Shown here in pieces: positions 1 through 11,800 of a stretch of DNA of 64,000 bases (its first letter is position 1; each line of letters begins with the position of its first letter). The position numbers were made by a program, and so were the translations under genes. The stretch is taken from positions 79,621,449 to 79,685,448 of the forward strand of contig NC_071355.1 of the NCBI RefSeq assembly GCF_943734655.1, written 5' to 3'. The notes under the pieces are model-generated. The model did no database searches, had not been told where the DNA came from, and was given only the letters and a program-made list of their open reading frames with translations. The stretch comes from Sabethes cyaneus (Eukaryota > Arthropoda > Insecta > Diptera > Culicidae).

Positions 1-546
1 ACAGTAGTCAAATTGATTATGAGAAAAACGATTTAAGAGGACATGACCATCGAATAAAAAAAATCAATATAACTTTATTTCAGATTTCAATTAAGTGGAC
101 TTTTCTGCTAATTTTTTTACTTATTTTTTTAACGATGCCTGGGAACCTGGGAAAGGTTTTTGCTTGAAGGTTTAAACTGATCCAATGTGCTAGTCGAACC
201 TAGCATAGCTCTATGAATTTTGCCATTTAAGCGCGATGTCGCAATAATACATCGCATCAATTATTCAGTTAGGAATCTTGAAATTGTGTGATGCCCGGGA
301 ATATACGATAATAAAAAATCCCCATGAATCGAATACTTAATGTGCGTTTACTAGGTGGTTATTGTTGAAATCAGAATATTAGAAAAATGCTGCAAGTGGA
401 ATCTATAAACCGTATGTGGATATAAGAATTGATTTACTCTTCTCTTTGATTGTCAGATTGTTTGCAGAATTGTGACACTGACATGTGCTAGCCAATAGAA
501 TAAACACACGTGGAGCACCGTGTGAATACAATAATTATTGACTTAC

Positions 547-1083
547 CTGGATCGGCAGCACTAGTTGTGTTGTAACGTAGGAAGAACTGTGGTACCTTCG
601 AGTTTTCATACGACCTGGGACTTATGGTACCAACCGAGTATGTAGGCAAACCAGAAGCCGTTTTCTGAACAGATCGAATAACCTCGAAATCCAACATGTT
701 ACTACTGCGTGTATACTTTTCCTGAACGCAATCCTCCGGCTCAACATCGTCCGGATCATACAGACGACGAATCTCGTACCATTTACCGTTGTACTGAAAC
801 AAACAAAATTATTTTTGGTTTTGTTCGGTAGACCATTAAAACCCCTCTTTAATCGCTCGTCGCACAATAAACATGTGCATATATCATTTTAAGCAACAGA
901 TTTTTTATTGAGTCATCAGGTTATCTTGTTGGAAATCCCTGCTTATGGCGTACTTACCTGATCTTCTTTAAAGTTGTACGATTCTTCGAAAATTAGACAA
1001 TTTTTTTCGTAGAGCACTGCCATTCCTAACGAAAATGACGCCAAAAACAATAAAAAGCTTACAACTGTCGTCGACGCTGACAT
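547..1083 (-). CDS. Lipocalin A (apolipoprotein D/Lazarillo-like), 3' part outside window
   Basis: Two coding exons are visible: 958-1083 (ATG at 1083) and 547-793. Exon 1 encodes a signal peptide (MSASTTVVSFLLFLASFSLG) and a short mature N-terminus with one Cys (KNC), and ends at CAG|GTAAGT in phase 0. Exon 2 follows a polypyrimidine-AG acceptor and opens with Y-N-G-K-W-Y-E-I-R-R, the lipocalin GxW motif. It carries a second Cys (EDCVQEKY) and ends in phase 1 at a GTAAGT donor. Lipocalins are small secreted beta-barrels that bind hydrophobic ligands; family membership is clear, ligand unknown. The exon for the 'YWxxDTDY' strand and the C-terminal helix was not found in bases 1-546, so it is presumably left of the window. 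The visible part is about 124 residues of an expected 190-220. Exon structure matches lipocalins C and D downstream. Confidence 0.85.
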
Positions 1084-2130
1084 TTTGAACGCCCACTTTC
1101 AACAGACTTGTTTGGTGCTTTCGGCGATAAGTTGATAGTGAAAATGTGAACGCTTATGCAAATTCGTCAGAGCAAAACCGGTATACTCTGCTGGACAATC
1201 GTGCGTTTACTAACTGCACCGGACACGTACTGACTTATATTCGCATGCATTCGGTTTAGGCGGTCTGCTGCGGCGTTGATGTTAGTAGTTTTGCGTCGCT
1301 CTATTGTATGGTTACTAAGGAGTAAAGAGAAGAGCTGAGAACATTCTGCTTGCTCAGTACTCGCAGTGACACTGAGACGAATCAAACGAGATTTGTTAAA
1401 TCTAGAACAAAAAGTCATCGCAGAAAGCAGGTTTGACGACAAAAGAAATTATCGTCAAGTTAGTTAGAACTCGGGGAATGCGTTTTAAATGTAAAGGTTA
1501 CATGCATGTGAGAACAGTATGTCTGTTTATTGCGGTAATTTTATTTTATTTAATTAAATTGTTTCATGATTCCCACAATCAATGCTTTCTAAAAATATGC
1601 AAAAATTAGAATAATTCCGCTTGATTAACTAAAGTGCATGTATCATGCCATATATTGATATTTTGAAATGAATATTTTTCATTAAAATTGTTAATCGTTC
1701 GTTAATAGAAATATTATGGCAATAAATAAATCAATAAATTGCAAGCTTTTTTCAGTTCGTCCTTACCAAAATAATTGAACTTCATATATTGAGGCGAGTA
1801 CAGCGAAATATTCAGTTGAAACCCTGATTAACTAATTTAGTTAGTGGCTGATTTGTATATTAAGAGTTGCCTATGCGGAATCATGAGTGCACCTTTATTC
1901 CGAACCTCTTCAGTTTCACAGCTAGGCGCGCTTCGATTAGCTCGCAATTATTCTAGGCCCAGCTATGAAGGTTTTGTAACGCGAGAAAATTCTATGTTAA
2001 TTTACAGTTCTTGAGTCGAAACTTAAAAAGCTGAGGTTTGATAAATATCCACGAGCCATAGTAAGTAGTTTTAATTCAATTGCAGTTGTTATAGGACACT
2101 TTTGTGAGGTAATATTACGATTCTGAAACG

Positions 2131-2945
2131 GTAGGGTATATTGCTGCTTCGTCGTAATTGCCTATTCCCGTCATATCGAACACAAATTATTAAAAATATC
2201 AGCATTTTTATGACAAACAATGCAAAACTAGTGATTTCCTAATATTTTAGTTTGTTGTCTATCATACGCGATCGATCAAAGTGAGCTGAGATCTATTTAA
2301 ATGCTTTTTATCATTAAAGAAATGCTACCAGCCAAATTTCCTACGTTTTTTCGTGCGACGAAGAAGAAAATGCACGGATCGGAAGGTAAGTGTGTTTTAG
2401 TCAAATCAGCACAAGAACTTTTAAAGTATTCCTTAAATCCATCCAACAAATGATGAAAATTAGAATGGCTTTACTTACTACGACGGGAATTAGAAATAAA
2501 CCCTACACAGATATGAAAATAAAGCAAAAGTATAGTGTGTAAAATAAATTAACTATGCACATATTTTAATTTTTACTTTTTTTTAGGAAAGCTCATTTCA
2601 AACATTAAGACTATATATTAACGAAAGGTATAAAACGAATCATTCAAAATAATTTGAAAATAGGTTTATTTCTAATTCCCGTCGTAGGAAGTAAAGCCGC
2701 TCTAATTTTGATCATTTCTTGGATGGATATAATGAATACTCCAAAAGTTCTTATGCTGATTTGACTCAAACATACTTACTTTCCGATCGTGACATCGCGT
2801 ATGATAGTCAACAAATTAAAATATTGGGGAATAACTAATTTTACGTTGTGTGTCATAAAAAACACTGATATTTTTAATAATTTGTGTTGGATAGGACGGA
2901 AATACGCAATTACGACGAAGCAGCAACATACCTTATTACATCGCG
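2131..2945. mobile_element. Large foldback (inverted-repeat) element
   Basis: Bases 2131-2276 are the reverse complement of about 2789-2945, and 2383-2513 of about 2655-2787, with a centre of roughly 140 nt. The left arm carries about 105 extra bases (2277-2382) that the right arm lacks. Arm identity is high (GCTGCTTCGTCGTAATTGC in both). A solo arm of the same family occurs at 51786-51920. No transposase is encoded, so it is non-autonomous. Confidence 0.75.
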
Positions 2946-3650
2946 AATTGCAGCAAACAGAAGTTTTCCCACTTGTTTGGCAGCCGGTGGGGTTCTTGAA
3001 GAGCACTGATTTCGACTGATTGCGACGTGATCAGTTTACCGTAAACTCTCAACTTTCGCCAGGTGTAGGTGTAGATGGGAAGCAGTCTCCAAGTAGAGCC
3101 TGCAGCGTTTGGTTCACACACGTGTGCCACTCTCCGCATTCCGTTTATATTCTAGCATGCGTCGTTGAATCTTCTTACTCATATTACTGTGGGCGGTGAC
3201 CGGAGATCCCAAATATATGGACTCATCGACCACTTCCAGTTCATCGCCGTTAATAGTCACTGTCCGTGGGAACTTTGTTTCCTCTTGCTGCCATATATTT
3301 GGTTTTCGACGCATTGATTTGTAACCCAATACTCTTAGCCTACGTTTTTAGTCTGGGCTAGATTGTCTTTCGCCGTTCTGTTACCGTTCGTCGGTAACTT
3401 TATTTTGTGTGGCAATGTAGGGCCCCAATTATGTACAGATAGCTTAAAATCGGATTGTATGGGGTGGTGAATACGGCACGTTCGGCATTTCGATATACAG
3501 ATGGCGCGACGGTGAGCCATTCCATTGAACTGTCTAATTGAGCCAGGAAGTCGGCTGTGTGGAGAGTTTTACCGAAAAGCCGATCCCGAGCTGGCGAACC
3601 GAGGCTCAGCACGGCAGTGTTGATCGAGACATCGAAGCGAACGCACCTCC

Positions 3651-3760
3651 CAAGTAACATTTTGGGTTTTATAACACTCTTATGATGGCATTTAAGACCA
3701 AAATTGTTCTTGAAGACCACCTTAAGAGTACAATAAAACTCGCATTGCTGCTTGGGCTTT
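3651..3760. mobile_element. Short palindromic MITE, TIR CCCAAGYARCA
   Basis: The left end CCCAAGTAACATTTTGGG and the right end, read inverted as CCCAAGCAGCAATGCGAG, pair along most of their length (ATAACACTCTTATGATGG versus ATTGTACTCTTAAGGTGG). About 110 bp, hairpin-like, no coding capacity. Inside the insert that interrupts the LINE. Confidence 0.6.
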
Positions 3761-3769
3761 TTCGCTTGG

Positions 3770-4310
3770 GCGAGCGTTATTAAGTGAGTGGCTTGGCACG
3801 TTAGAACAAGCCCGGCTTCTTCAAGTTTCTTCGACGAGCCGGAACGTCATCACTCAACCTCCGGTACTGGACTATTTCACCTGGAGGGCCCAATCAGCAC
3901 AGCGGACAACCAGTCCGTTAAAACGGGATCGCGGCAGACGTTACCAAAGCCGCTAATCTCATCCTCGTTACGCACACACCAGCGACTCGGAGATTGACCA
4001 GCATCGTGGACTATCCGGTCCATAACGAAAGCAGTTTGGGAGACTCCTGGGCCGCAGGCACTCCCTTTATTCAACACCGTAAACATCGATCTCGTGAAAA
4101 CGGGATCACGGTGATCGTTATCCAGTCAGTAGCTTTAAACATAACCTCACCGAACCTCAGCGAAGCGTCGAGTGACCCGCTTTGCGACACACTAGACGTT
4201 CTCAGACCATCGTAACACCTGGTCACGCCAAATACAACAAATCAACGTGTAGCCAACGGCAGCCACCCCCTCCGTTTACGTTGAATAAACTAACCAGAAA
4301 AGGTACGTTT
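3770..4310. other. Unidentified insert within LINE, with internal similar blocks
   Basis: This GC-richer stretch contains related blocks around 3860-3950 and 4020-4115, sharing TGGACTAT, AAAACGGGATC and similar words. Short open frames exist on both strands but no recognisable protein. It may be a remnant of another retroelement. Confidence 0.35.
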
Positions 4311-5558
4311 TGTGATAGGTCAGTCCACACATCCGAAATCTCCTCCGTAACCACAACGCCCTGGGACTCGGAAGCAAAAGAGGCCTTCCGTGCCCACTCC
4401 ACGACTCCCAGACCAGGAGTCGGAGCTTTTGCAGCTCCCCCTTCTGGGTTGCTGTGCCTTTCCGAGGCAAGAGCTTATAGTTCCAAGGACTCTAGTAACG
4501 TAGTCGTCTGCGAAGGCATGGAGTTTGCTAGTTTTGCCGAAGTTCGTTCCTCTCGTTTCAATGCCCACTCACTGGGTCACACCTTCAATAGTGATGTTGA
4601 ATAACAGGACAGGACAGTCCACCGTCTTGCTGCAACCCTCTGTGTGATTCGAAAAGATCGAGTGTTCCCAAAACACGTACATTGCACATCACTCCCTCTA
4701 GGCTAGCTTTAATCAGCCGCATCAGTTTGTCCGGAAAGCCGTTCTCGTCCATTATCTGCCGCAGCTTTTCGCGCTCAACTATATCGTATGCTGCGCTGAA
4801 ATCCACGAACATATGATGCGAGGGTACGTTGTACTCCCGACATTTCTGGAGGATTTGCCAGAGAGTGAAAATTTAATCCTTAGCAGCACGGGGCCCTGTA
4901 AAGCCCGCCCCCCCAATACCTTCTTACGAATACCCCCTTGCGAATTCTCTTACTATTTGGGATAGATGACGTAACAAAATCTAGGCGACGCTGATCAACG
5001 TAATGCCACGATAATTACAGCAATTGAGCCGATCGCCTTTTTATCCACTTTTTTATCTGTCATCCACTCCTCCGGTAGTTTATCCTCCCAAATCTTTGAA
5101 ATTACCCAGCGAAGTGCCGTTACTAGTGATTCTACGCAATTTTTATAGAGTTCTGTTCTCCTTCTGGCGAATTTGCTTCCTCAGGATCGTGGTTAACTCA
5201 TTCCGCGCTCATCGATTCTTGGCCAAATTCTACCAATGTTGGCAATGCTTTTTTCCAAGATTTATTTTCCTCTCGTACGCTATGTTCATATGGGCAGTGA
5301 AGGCTTATTATGGTGTACCGTAAGCTCGCATAATTTTGCGCATGTTTCCTATTTCTGCGCACCAAATAGTTTAATTAAAAGTTGTAGTTTGTTGGATACT
5401 GGAACACAGTATTATTTTTCACCCACCCATCACGGGATCCTTATAAAATCAATATTTTAATAAGCGTAAAAGTTTATGAAATCAAAATAAAAAATAAAAA
5501 ATATTGACCTTTTAAAACATTCGTCGTTTATGTCCCTTTAAAAACTAAACACTATTGT

Positions 5559-5682
5559 TAAGGCCCAGACACAATGAATACGGATTTTACTACGTTGCGG
5601 AAATTTGACAGAAAACCCATGGAAAAACTGCCAAATTGCCGCAACGTAGTAAAATCCGTATGCATTGTGTTTGGGGCTTTAG
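5559..5682. mobile_element. 124-bp palindromic MITE
   Basis: Arms of about 53 bp (5561-5613 and 5629-5682) share ACGGATTTTACTACGTTGCG in inverted orientation, with only a short loop. The outer ends are AAGGCCCAGACACAATG and CCTAAAGCCCCAAACACAATG. It lies just past the 3' end of lipocalin B. The RNA would fold into a near-perfect hairpin. Confidence 0.75.
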
Positions 5683-5845
5683 GTAATGTTGAATTCAGAT
5701 CAGTTGAAGAGGCAAGCCAATCTACATTATTGTCTTTCGAAATGTTTTCAATGAGACGCGTGATTAATTTGTGGATTATCTCGAGTACTGATTTTGGGTT
5801 ACTTGGTTGTTGCCTTCGGTTTTTACAAGTGTCAATAATATTTTA

Positions 5846-8800
5846 TTACGTGTTTTTTGTTGTTATTTGCATTAAAATTAACCATGCTGTCATTACACCG
5901 AATAGTGAATGGACAATCGTAGCAGCACTGTTACACACTTTAGTATCCTGCTCTGTAATTCTGAATGAATCAGTTTCCAGATACAGTGTAATAAAGTTGT
6001 TTGCAAGGACCAGCTCGGTAGATGTTAGAGTAGGTTTGCGCGATAGCAGCCATGCAGATTCTGAAAGTAAAGGTCATCAGCAAAATATTTTTCAAAATCA
6101 AGATTCCTACGGTTTAGAGCATACCAATAGAATTCGCACCGTTCGCCCGGCAGGACCAAACAACGGCGTAGTTGCGATAATCAGTTGTCAGTATCCAATA
6201 ATCTAATTCTGCAAAAGTTGACTGTGGGCTGTCGTAGCGAATTCGAAATTTTGCCTGTCCATTTTCGGTAGCAAGTGTTCCGCGACCACGTGCTACGACT
6301 AGATCCTGGATGGGTAGTTTTTTCATGGAATTGACTATGGACATTTCCATGGTGGCGGTGTTGAGTGAATACTCGGCTGTTACACAATCACCGTCGCGTT
6401 GGTTAACGTTTTCGTAGCGCTTTATTTCGTACCAGGTTCCCAAGTACTGCAAATGTAATTAAGTATTTAATTGTAATACATACATATATTCGATTAAAAA
6501 GGTTCATAATAGTTTTTATGGCGGGATCTATTTTCAAATTCACCTCCTTTCACTTCATTTACTGGGCTATTCTGACAGTCACTTCACCTCACCATTTGAT
6601 TTGTTCAGTCACTCAGGTGACCATAGTGTCCTAGGTAAATTATTCTCTTGCCTAAAAAAATCAGAGGTCAGCGCTGGACTGGAGAGTGGAGTTTAAAATT
6701 GAAATTAGAGAAAATATATTCTCTATTGACATTTGATTCAATATATGTAATGCTACCCTGCCAGCAACGCTTCAGCAGACGGGCTTGCCGAAATGATGAA
6801 TTTTGTTCGGAAATAATATGTCAATTTCAATCAAACTGATTATTTTGCAGCGCCCTGCCTTATAAAAACTGAGTAATGCCTATTAGCGCCTTTTATCAGT
6901 AAATCATTAGTTGGTCGGTAAGGCGTGGTGCACAAATTACGTAACGCAAAAATTGTAGTTTTTTACCCCCTCCCTCCCCTATGTAACAATTAGTAATGCT
7001 TGGCATAGCCCCCCTTAAAATTACGTAACATTAACTAAACCTCCCCCCTACCATTGGATAAAAATCACACAATTCGTTTAATTTTTTTTTTATTTTTACG
7101 AAGTCAAGAAAAGCATCAATTCTGTATTCCTATCAAAACCACTCTAATCAGAATGTCAATTCTGAATTCTGATCAAACTGTATGATATAACAAAACCAGG
7201 TCTGAGTTGAGAACAGACATTTTGGCATCGAGGCCAAAATCATAAAGAGTTTCTTGGGCTCAAATGGTCTTTAGCTGCTCAGATTTCAACAAAAAAAATT
7301 TTAATTTGATAAATTTGTTACGTAACCCTTCTCAAGACTCCCCCTCCCCCCTGCGTAACAAAAAGTAACGTAAGCTCATCCTAAGCCTAAGGTATGAATA
7401 AGCTTGGCTTTGCGGAGATTTTGATTGAAATGATTATGAATAAATATGGTTCAGTTTAATATATATTATACACTTAAACTGCTGCAAAAAAATGATTTCT
7501 GCGGGCCCGGATAATATTTCTCTCTGTCGTCATCAGTAAATGTGCACACGTTTTGGCTGAATCTTTGCTTTGCATGTTATATTCAACAAATAATTCGTTC
7601 AAGGTAAATTCCCTGCAATTTCTCTGCAACTAGTCTCTCGGCGACAGCCTCAAAGCTATTCGAAATTGTGGTAAGCACTTTTATTCTGTCTCGTGCGAAA
7701 AATTATATTTCCTCGGATCAACATGGATTTATGCCTGGACGGTCTGCTAGAACGAATCTTCTTACTTTTACGTCTACATGCATTTTGCGCATGGAACAAA
7801 AGGCTTAAGTTGATGCAATCTACGCAGATTTGAAAGTTCGATTCGTTTAGATCATGGCATACTATTATGGTAAAATTTCACGACTTGGAGCTTCACGGAA
7901 CTTCTGTACTCTATGGCTGAGTTCATACCTGCGTGACAGAAGTTTGCGTTTAAATTTTCACAGTTTACAAACAACTCTGGTGTGCTCCAAGGCAGTAATA
8001 TGGGGCCTTTGCTATTTACACAGCTCTTTAATAACGTAATCTTATTGCTGTTTGTTGGTGTAAAGTTAGTATATGCTGATGATCTAAAACTGTACCTTGT
8101 TGCAAGATCGATCGATGACTGTCATCGATTACAAGAACTCTTGGATATATTTGTGAGTTGGTGCCGTAGAAACTTGACACTTGTTACCATTGCTAAATAT
8201 CACGCTATGACGTTTCACCATTCAGTGAATCCTGTAACACATTCCATACTTTATTTCGAGTTCCTAACAGAATTCTAGATAGAATTAACAAAATGGCGAA
8301 TGTCGCAAATGTAAACAAAACGGGTGAGAGTTATTTTTTGCTGGACCAGCATAGGAAAATCAACCCTCACTCGGTTTGTTTACGCTTGCGACATTCGCCC
8401 TTTTGTTAATTCTATCTTCAATTATATCTGCAGCTGCATAGTTTTTGGCACAAGACGAATCTGACACTTCTTACCTACATATTGCCATTTTGTCGTGATT
8501 CTGTTTTTCCTGGCAGCATGTGCATCGCATGTCTGTTCCTCACAAATATCGTTAACTAAGAATTAACTCCGAGAAAGGTCTTTTGGTCATAGATGCCAGA
8601 ATGACAGATTTTTCCACACGCATAAATCTGGGACTCACCAATTATGTTCTGTGAGTTTTGGTTTTACCAATGTATATTACAGAAAAAATATACTAGAAAA
8701 ATTAAATATTGCGGAGGAAATGATAGGGTCCCAAATTTATGCGTGTGCTAAATCTGTGAAAATGGCATCTGTGCTTTGGGTGCGACACATATATGTACAC

Positions 8801-11800
8801 CCATTCAGACAGACATAATATTAAGAACCTACATTTCTTAGTAAAACAAACCTTCATGTTCCAGCGGCAGTTCGTCATACGGAAACTGCACTTTGACATA
8901 TGCAAGATTTGTTTCGTCTATCATGAACAAACAGCAACCATTTACGAAAATCTATTTATGTATGCGTTGAGTCGTGTGCACGAACTATCCAACTTTCACA
9001 AAAATGTGGAAATAATTTGAATTGCAGCTCGAAATGTAAAGTATTTACTCCAAATGATCATTAGATTTTTTTCGTCATATTCAAAGCAGGTAGGAAAAAC
9101 AAGACAACTTTTATTTTTTGAAAAAACCGAGAAAAATAATAGCTTTCTTACATTATCTTCTCGTCAATAACGAAAAGACAATCCATAAATAATAATGCCA
9201 AGTAACAGTTCGAATGTAATTCGCATCAAAATTGGGTTTAATACTGTTTTTCCCTCTCTATGTTTTGTTTTGTGTGTTTTGTCAGTAAAATAAAATCAAA
9301 ACATGAGCTTTAAAATCAACAAACGTTAATTACTACTCTAAGTTGTTTATGGTATGCGTCGTAGCTGTGCCAATTACTGAGTAACGGAAGAACATCGTCT
9401 CAAATGGCCAAATGGTAACCGAAAACGTGACCTTTTATGCTTCCAATTTTACTAAGCATATATCCCTACGCCTAGTAATCAAAGGGATTGAAATTCGGTG
9501 ATGAATCAGACTATTCTTGTGATGCTACGAAATGTGGTAAATTCTGACGATACCACTCTTGTGTTGCCTCTGACGGATGAGTAGAACCCGAATGCTTTAA
9601 ACGCGGTAGTTTCTAAATTCATATCAATTATTAGTAAATAATTCTTCACTAAAAGTTTTATGTTTTTACCTCCGCTTCGGTGAAAAGTAGCGTAGATTTG
9701 ACAGTTCTTGCAATTAAACTGCAAACCATCTCTCTCGATAACTGAAAAAAAAACTGGAAACAGCTATGGCTATGGCGTCGTTTGTAGCAGGCCCAGAATG
9801 CATCCCATTTGTAATCTTGAAAAAGTGTTGTTCCGAGTTATCGAAACCGCTTTCCGTGAGTTTCAACAAGTCGGTGTTCAGTGGATTTTTTCCTACTCAT
9901 TGGAAACAATATTTCATGTTCCCTGTATTCAAAAAAGGCGAGAAGCGAAACATGGGCAACTATCGAGGAATTACGTCGCTATGAGGTGCTTCCAAATTGT
10001 TAGAGCTGATCGTCTATGACTACTTGTTCTTTAAGAGCAAGCGATATATCTCGGTCGATCGGCACGGTTTCTACGCCAGTTGCTCAACTCTACTGCTGTT
10101 TACTTTAAAATGCCTTAAAGCCATGGAGAACCACCAACAAATTGACACTATCTGCACGGATTTAAAAGCAGCATTTGATAGAATCGATTGCGATTTGTTC
10201 TTGGCTAAAATCTCTGAGGTCGGAGCCGATACATGCCTGACACAATAGCTGCGATCTTATCTGTTTGATCGAACGCTTCGAGTTAAGCTCGGCAGTGTTG
10301 AATCCTGGGCCTTCACGAACTTATCTGGAGTTCCGCAAGGCAGTAACCTTGGACCTTTAATATTTTTGTTATACGTGAATGATGTTTGTTTTCTGCTTCC
10401 CGATGGATGCCGCTTGCTGTATGCTGACGACCAGAAAATTTTCTTTGTTGTTAGAAACACTGAAAATTGCCGTGAGCTCCAGAAAATTCTACATCTTTTT
10501 GTTCAGTGGTGCAAGTGGAACCGTGTCATCATAAGTGTCGAGAAATGCTGTGTTGTATCATTCATGCGTAGCAAAAATCCAATACTTCACGACTATTACA
10601 TCGAAGGAAGTAGTTTGGCAAGAGTTCATGAAGTAAAATTAACTTTCGTTACGCATCGATCGATCATCGCACAAAAATGAAACTGCCAACTAGGGTTTAT
10701 CAAAAAGGTTGTGATCCATTGTGCTTTCGATCGTTGTACTGCGCTTTTGTAAGACATCTTCTAGAAACCATTTGCATTATCTGGGGCTCGTACCGGGAGT
10801 CTGGGACGACCGTATAGAACAAATACAAAAGCGAATCGTTCGGTTTGCTCTACAACGATTACCTTGGAGAGATGCCAACAACCTGCCCTTGTATCCAGAT
10901 CGGTGTTCACTGTTCAATTTAAGCACACTACTTACACGTCGTAAAATTGCCCAGGCCACATTTGCAGGCAAAATTCTAAAAGGCGAAATTGATAGCCCCG
11001 CCCTGCTGTCACGTTTCCAGTTCAATACGTCCGAATAGCCGTTACGTCAACGTAGGTTAATCAATTTACCATTCCACAGAAGCCAATACGGCAGTAACGA
11101 ACCAATCACCAGGCTCAGACGCACACTTGCCGAGGTTGTCGAACTATTCGACTTTCACGAAACTACTGGATTCTTCAAAAACAACCTGAAGATGACAAGA
11201 ATTTTGAACTAGTGGGGTAGTTAATCGCCTTGTAGTGATTTTGTAAGATACCTGCTTTAGCAGAATTACTTTCTCATCAAAATTGGTTACCTCATTTGAT
11301 ATTAATTTATGGAGTTTTAGTTGATTTGTTGACCATGGAAGGTTGGAGTTTTTTGATGATTCTACAAGCTTTGCAAACACTAGACGATTGCGCAATGAAA
11401 GGATCCTGTTCACCGTAAGCGTTTTTTAATTGATTCAATTTGTTATTTGTATTAATCGGAACTATCATAAAAAGCGGGACGTGCGGAGAAAGCAATAATC
11501 GCTACCCAAAGGGACCATATACCAAGAAAAAATGCAGTTGAAAGAAATTAGCTGCTGCTGACTGCAAACATCAAAGCGACAGCACATCAATTAAAAAAAT
11601 ATCAACGTGACTCATGCAGCCTTTGATATCAATATCGATGTTTTATGCTACTGTCCGAACTGAAAATTGATACAAAAAATAAACACAGTAACGTGATATC
11701 AACTGACGGCAGCGAAAATAATTAATTGTATGGCAACGCTCATTGACGGACTCGGCAGAATGACACAATTATCGTGAAAATTTACGAGTCGGATAAATAT

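Larger units (their letters stand above)
3114..5330 (-). mobile_element. Decayed non-LTR retrotransposon reverse transcriptase with foreign insert
   Basis: On the minus strand, pieces of one RT appear in the right order. Around 5000-5120: WVISKIWEDKLPEEW, then CNYRGITLISVA. 4585-4850: HHMFVDFSAAYDIVEREKLR and RGLQQDGGLSC. Around 4500-4560: KTSKLHAFADD, the catalytic box. 3114-3329: INGDELEVVDESIYLGSPVT. Frameshifts and stops separate them. The expected sequence between FADD and the last part is replaced by 3335-4310, which is unrelated and contains a MITE. Clade (RTE/Loner/CR1-like) was not resolved. Confidence 0.75.

Noticed and set aside
1167..1442. 91-codon minus-strand frame upstream of lipocalin A
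   Set aside because: No recognisable domain or start context; likely chance in the upstream region.
5574..6206. 210-codon plus-strand frame
   Set aside because: It begins inside a palindromic MITE and runs antisense over lipocalin B exons 2-3, which have family motifs and splice sites. The long frame is a shadow.
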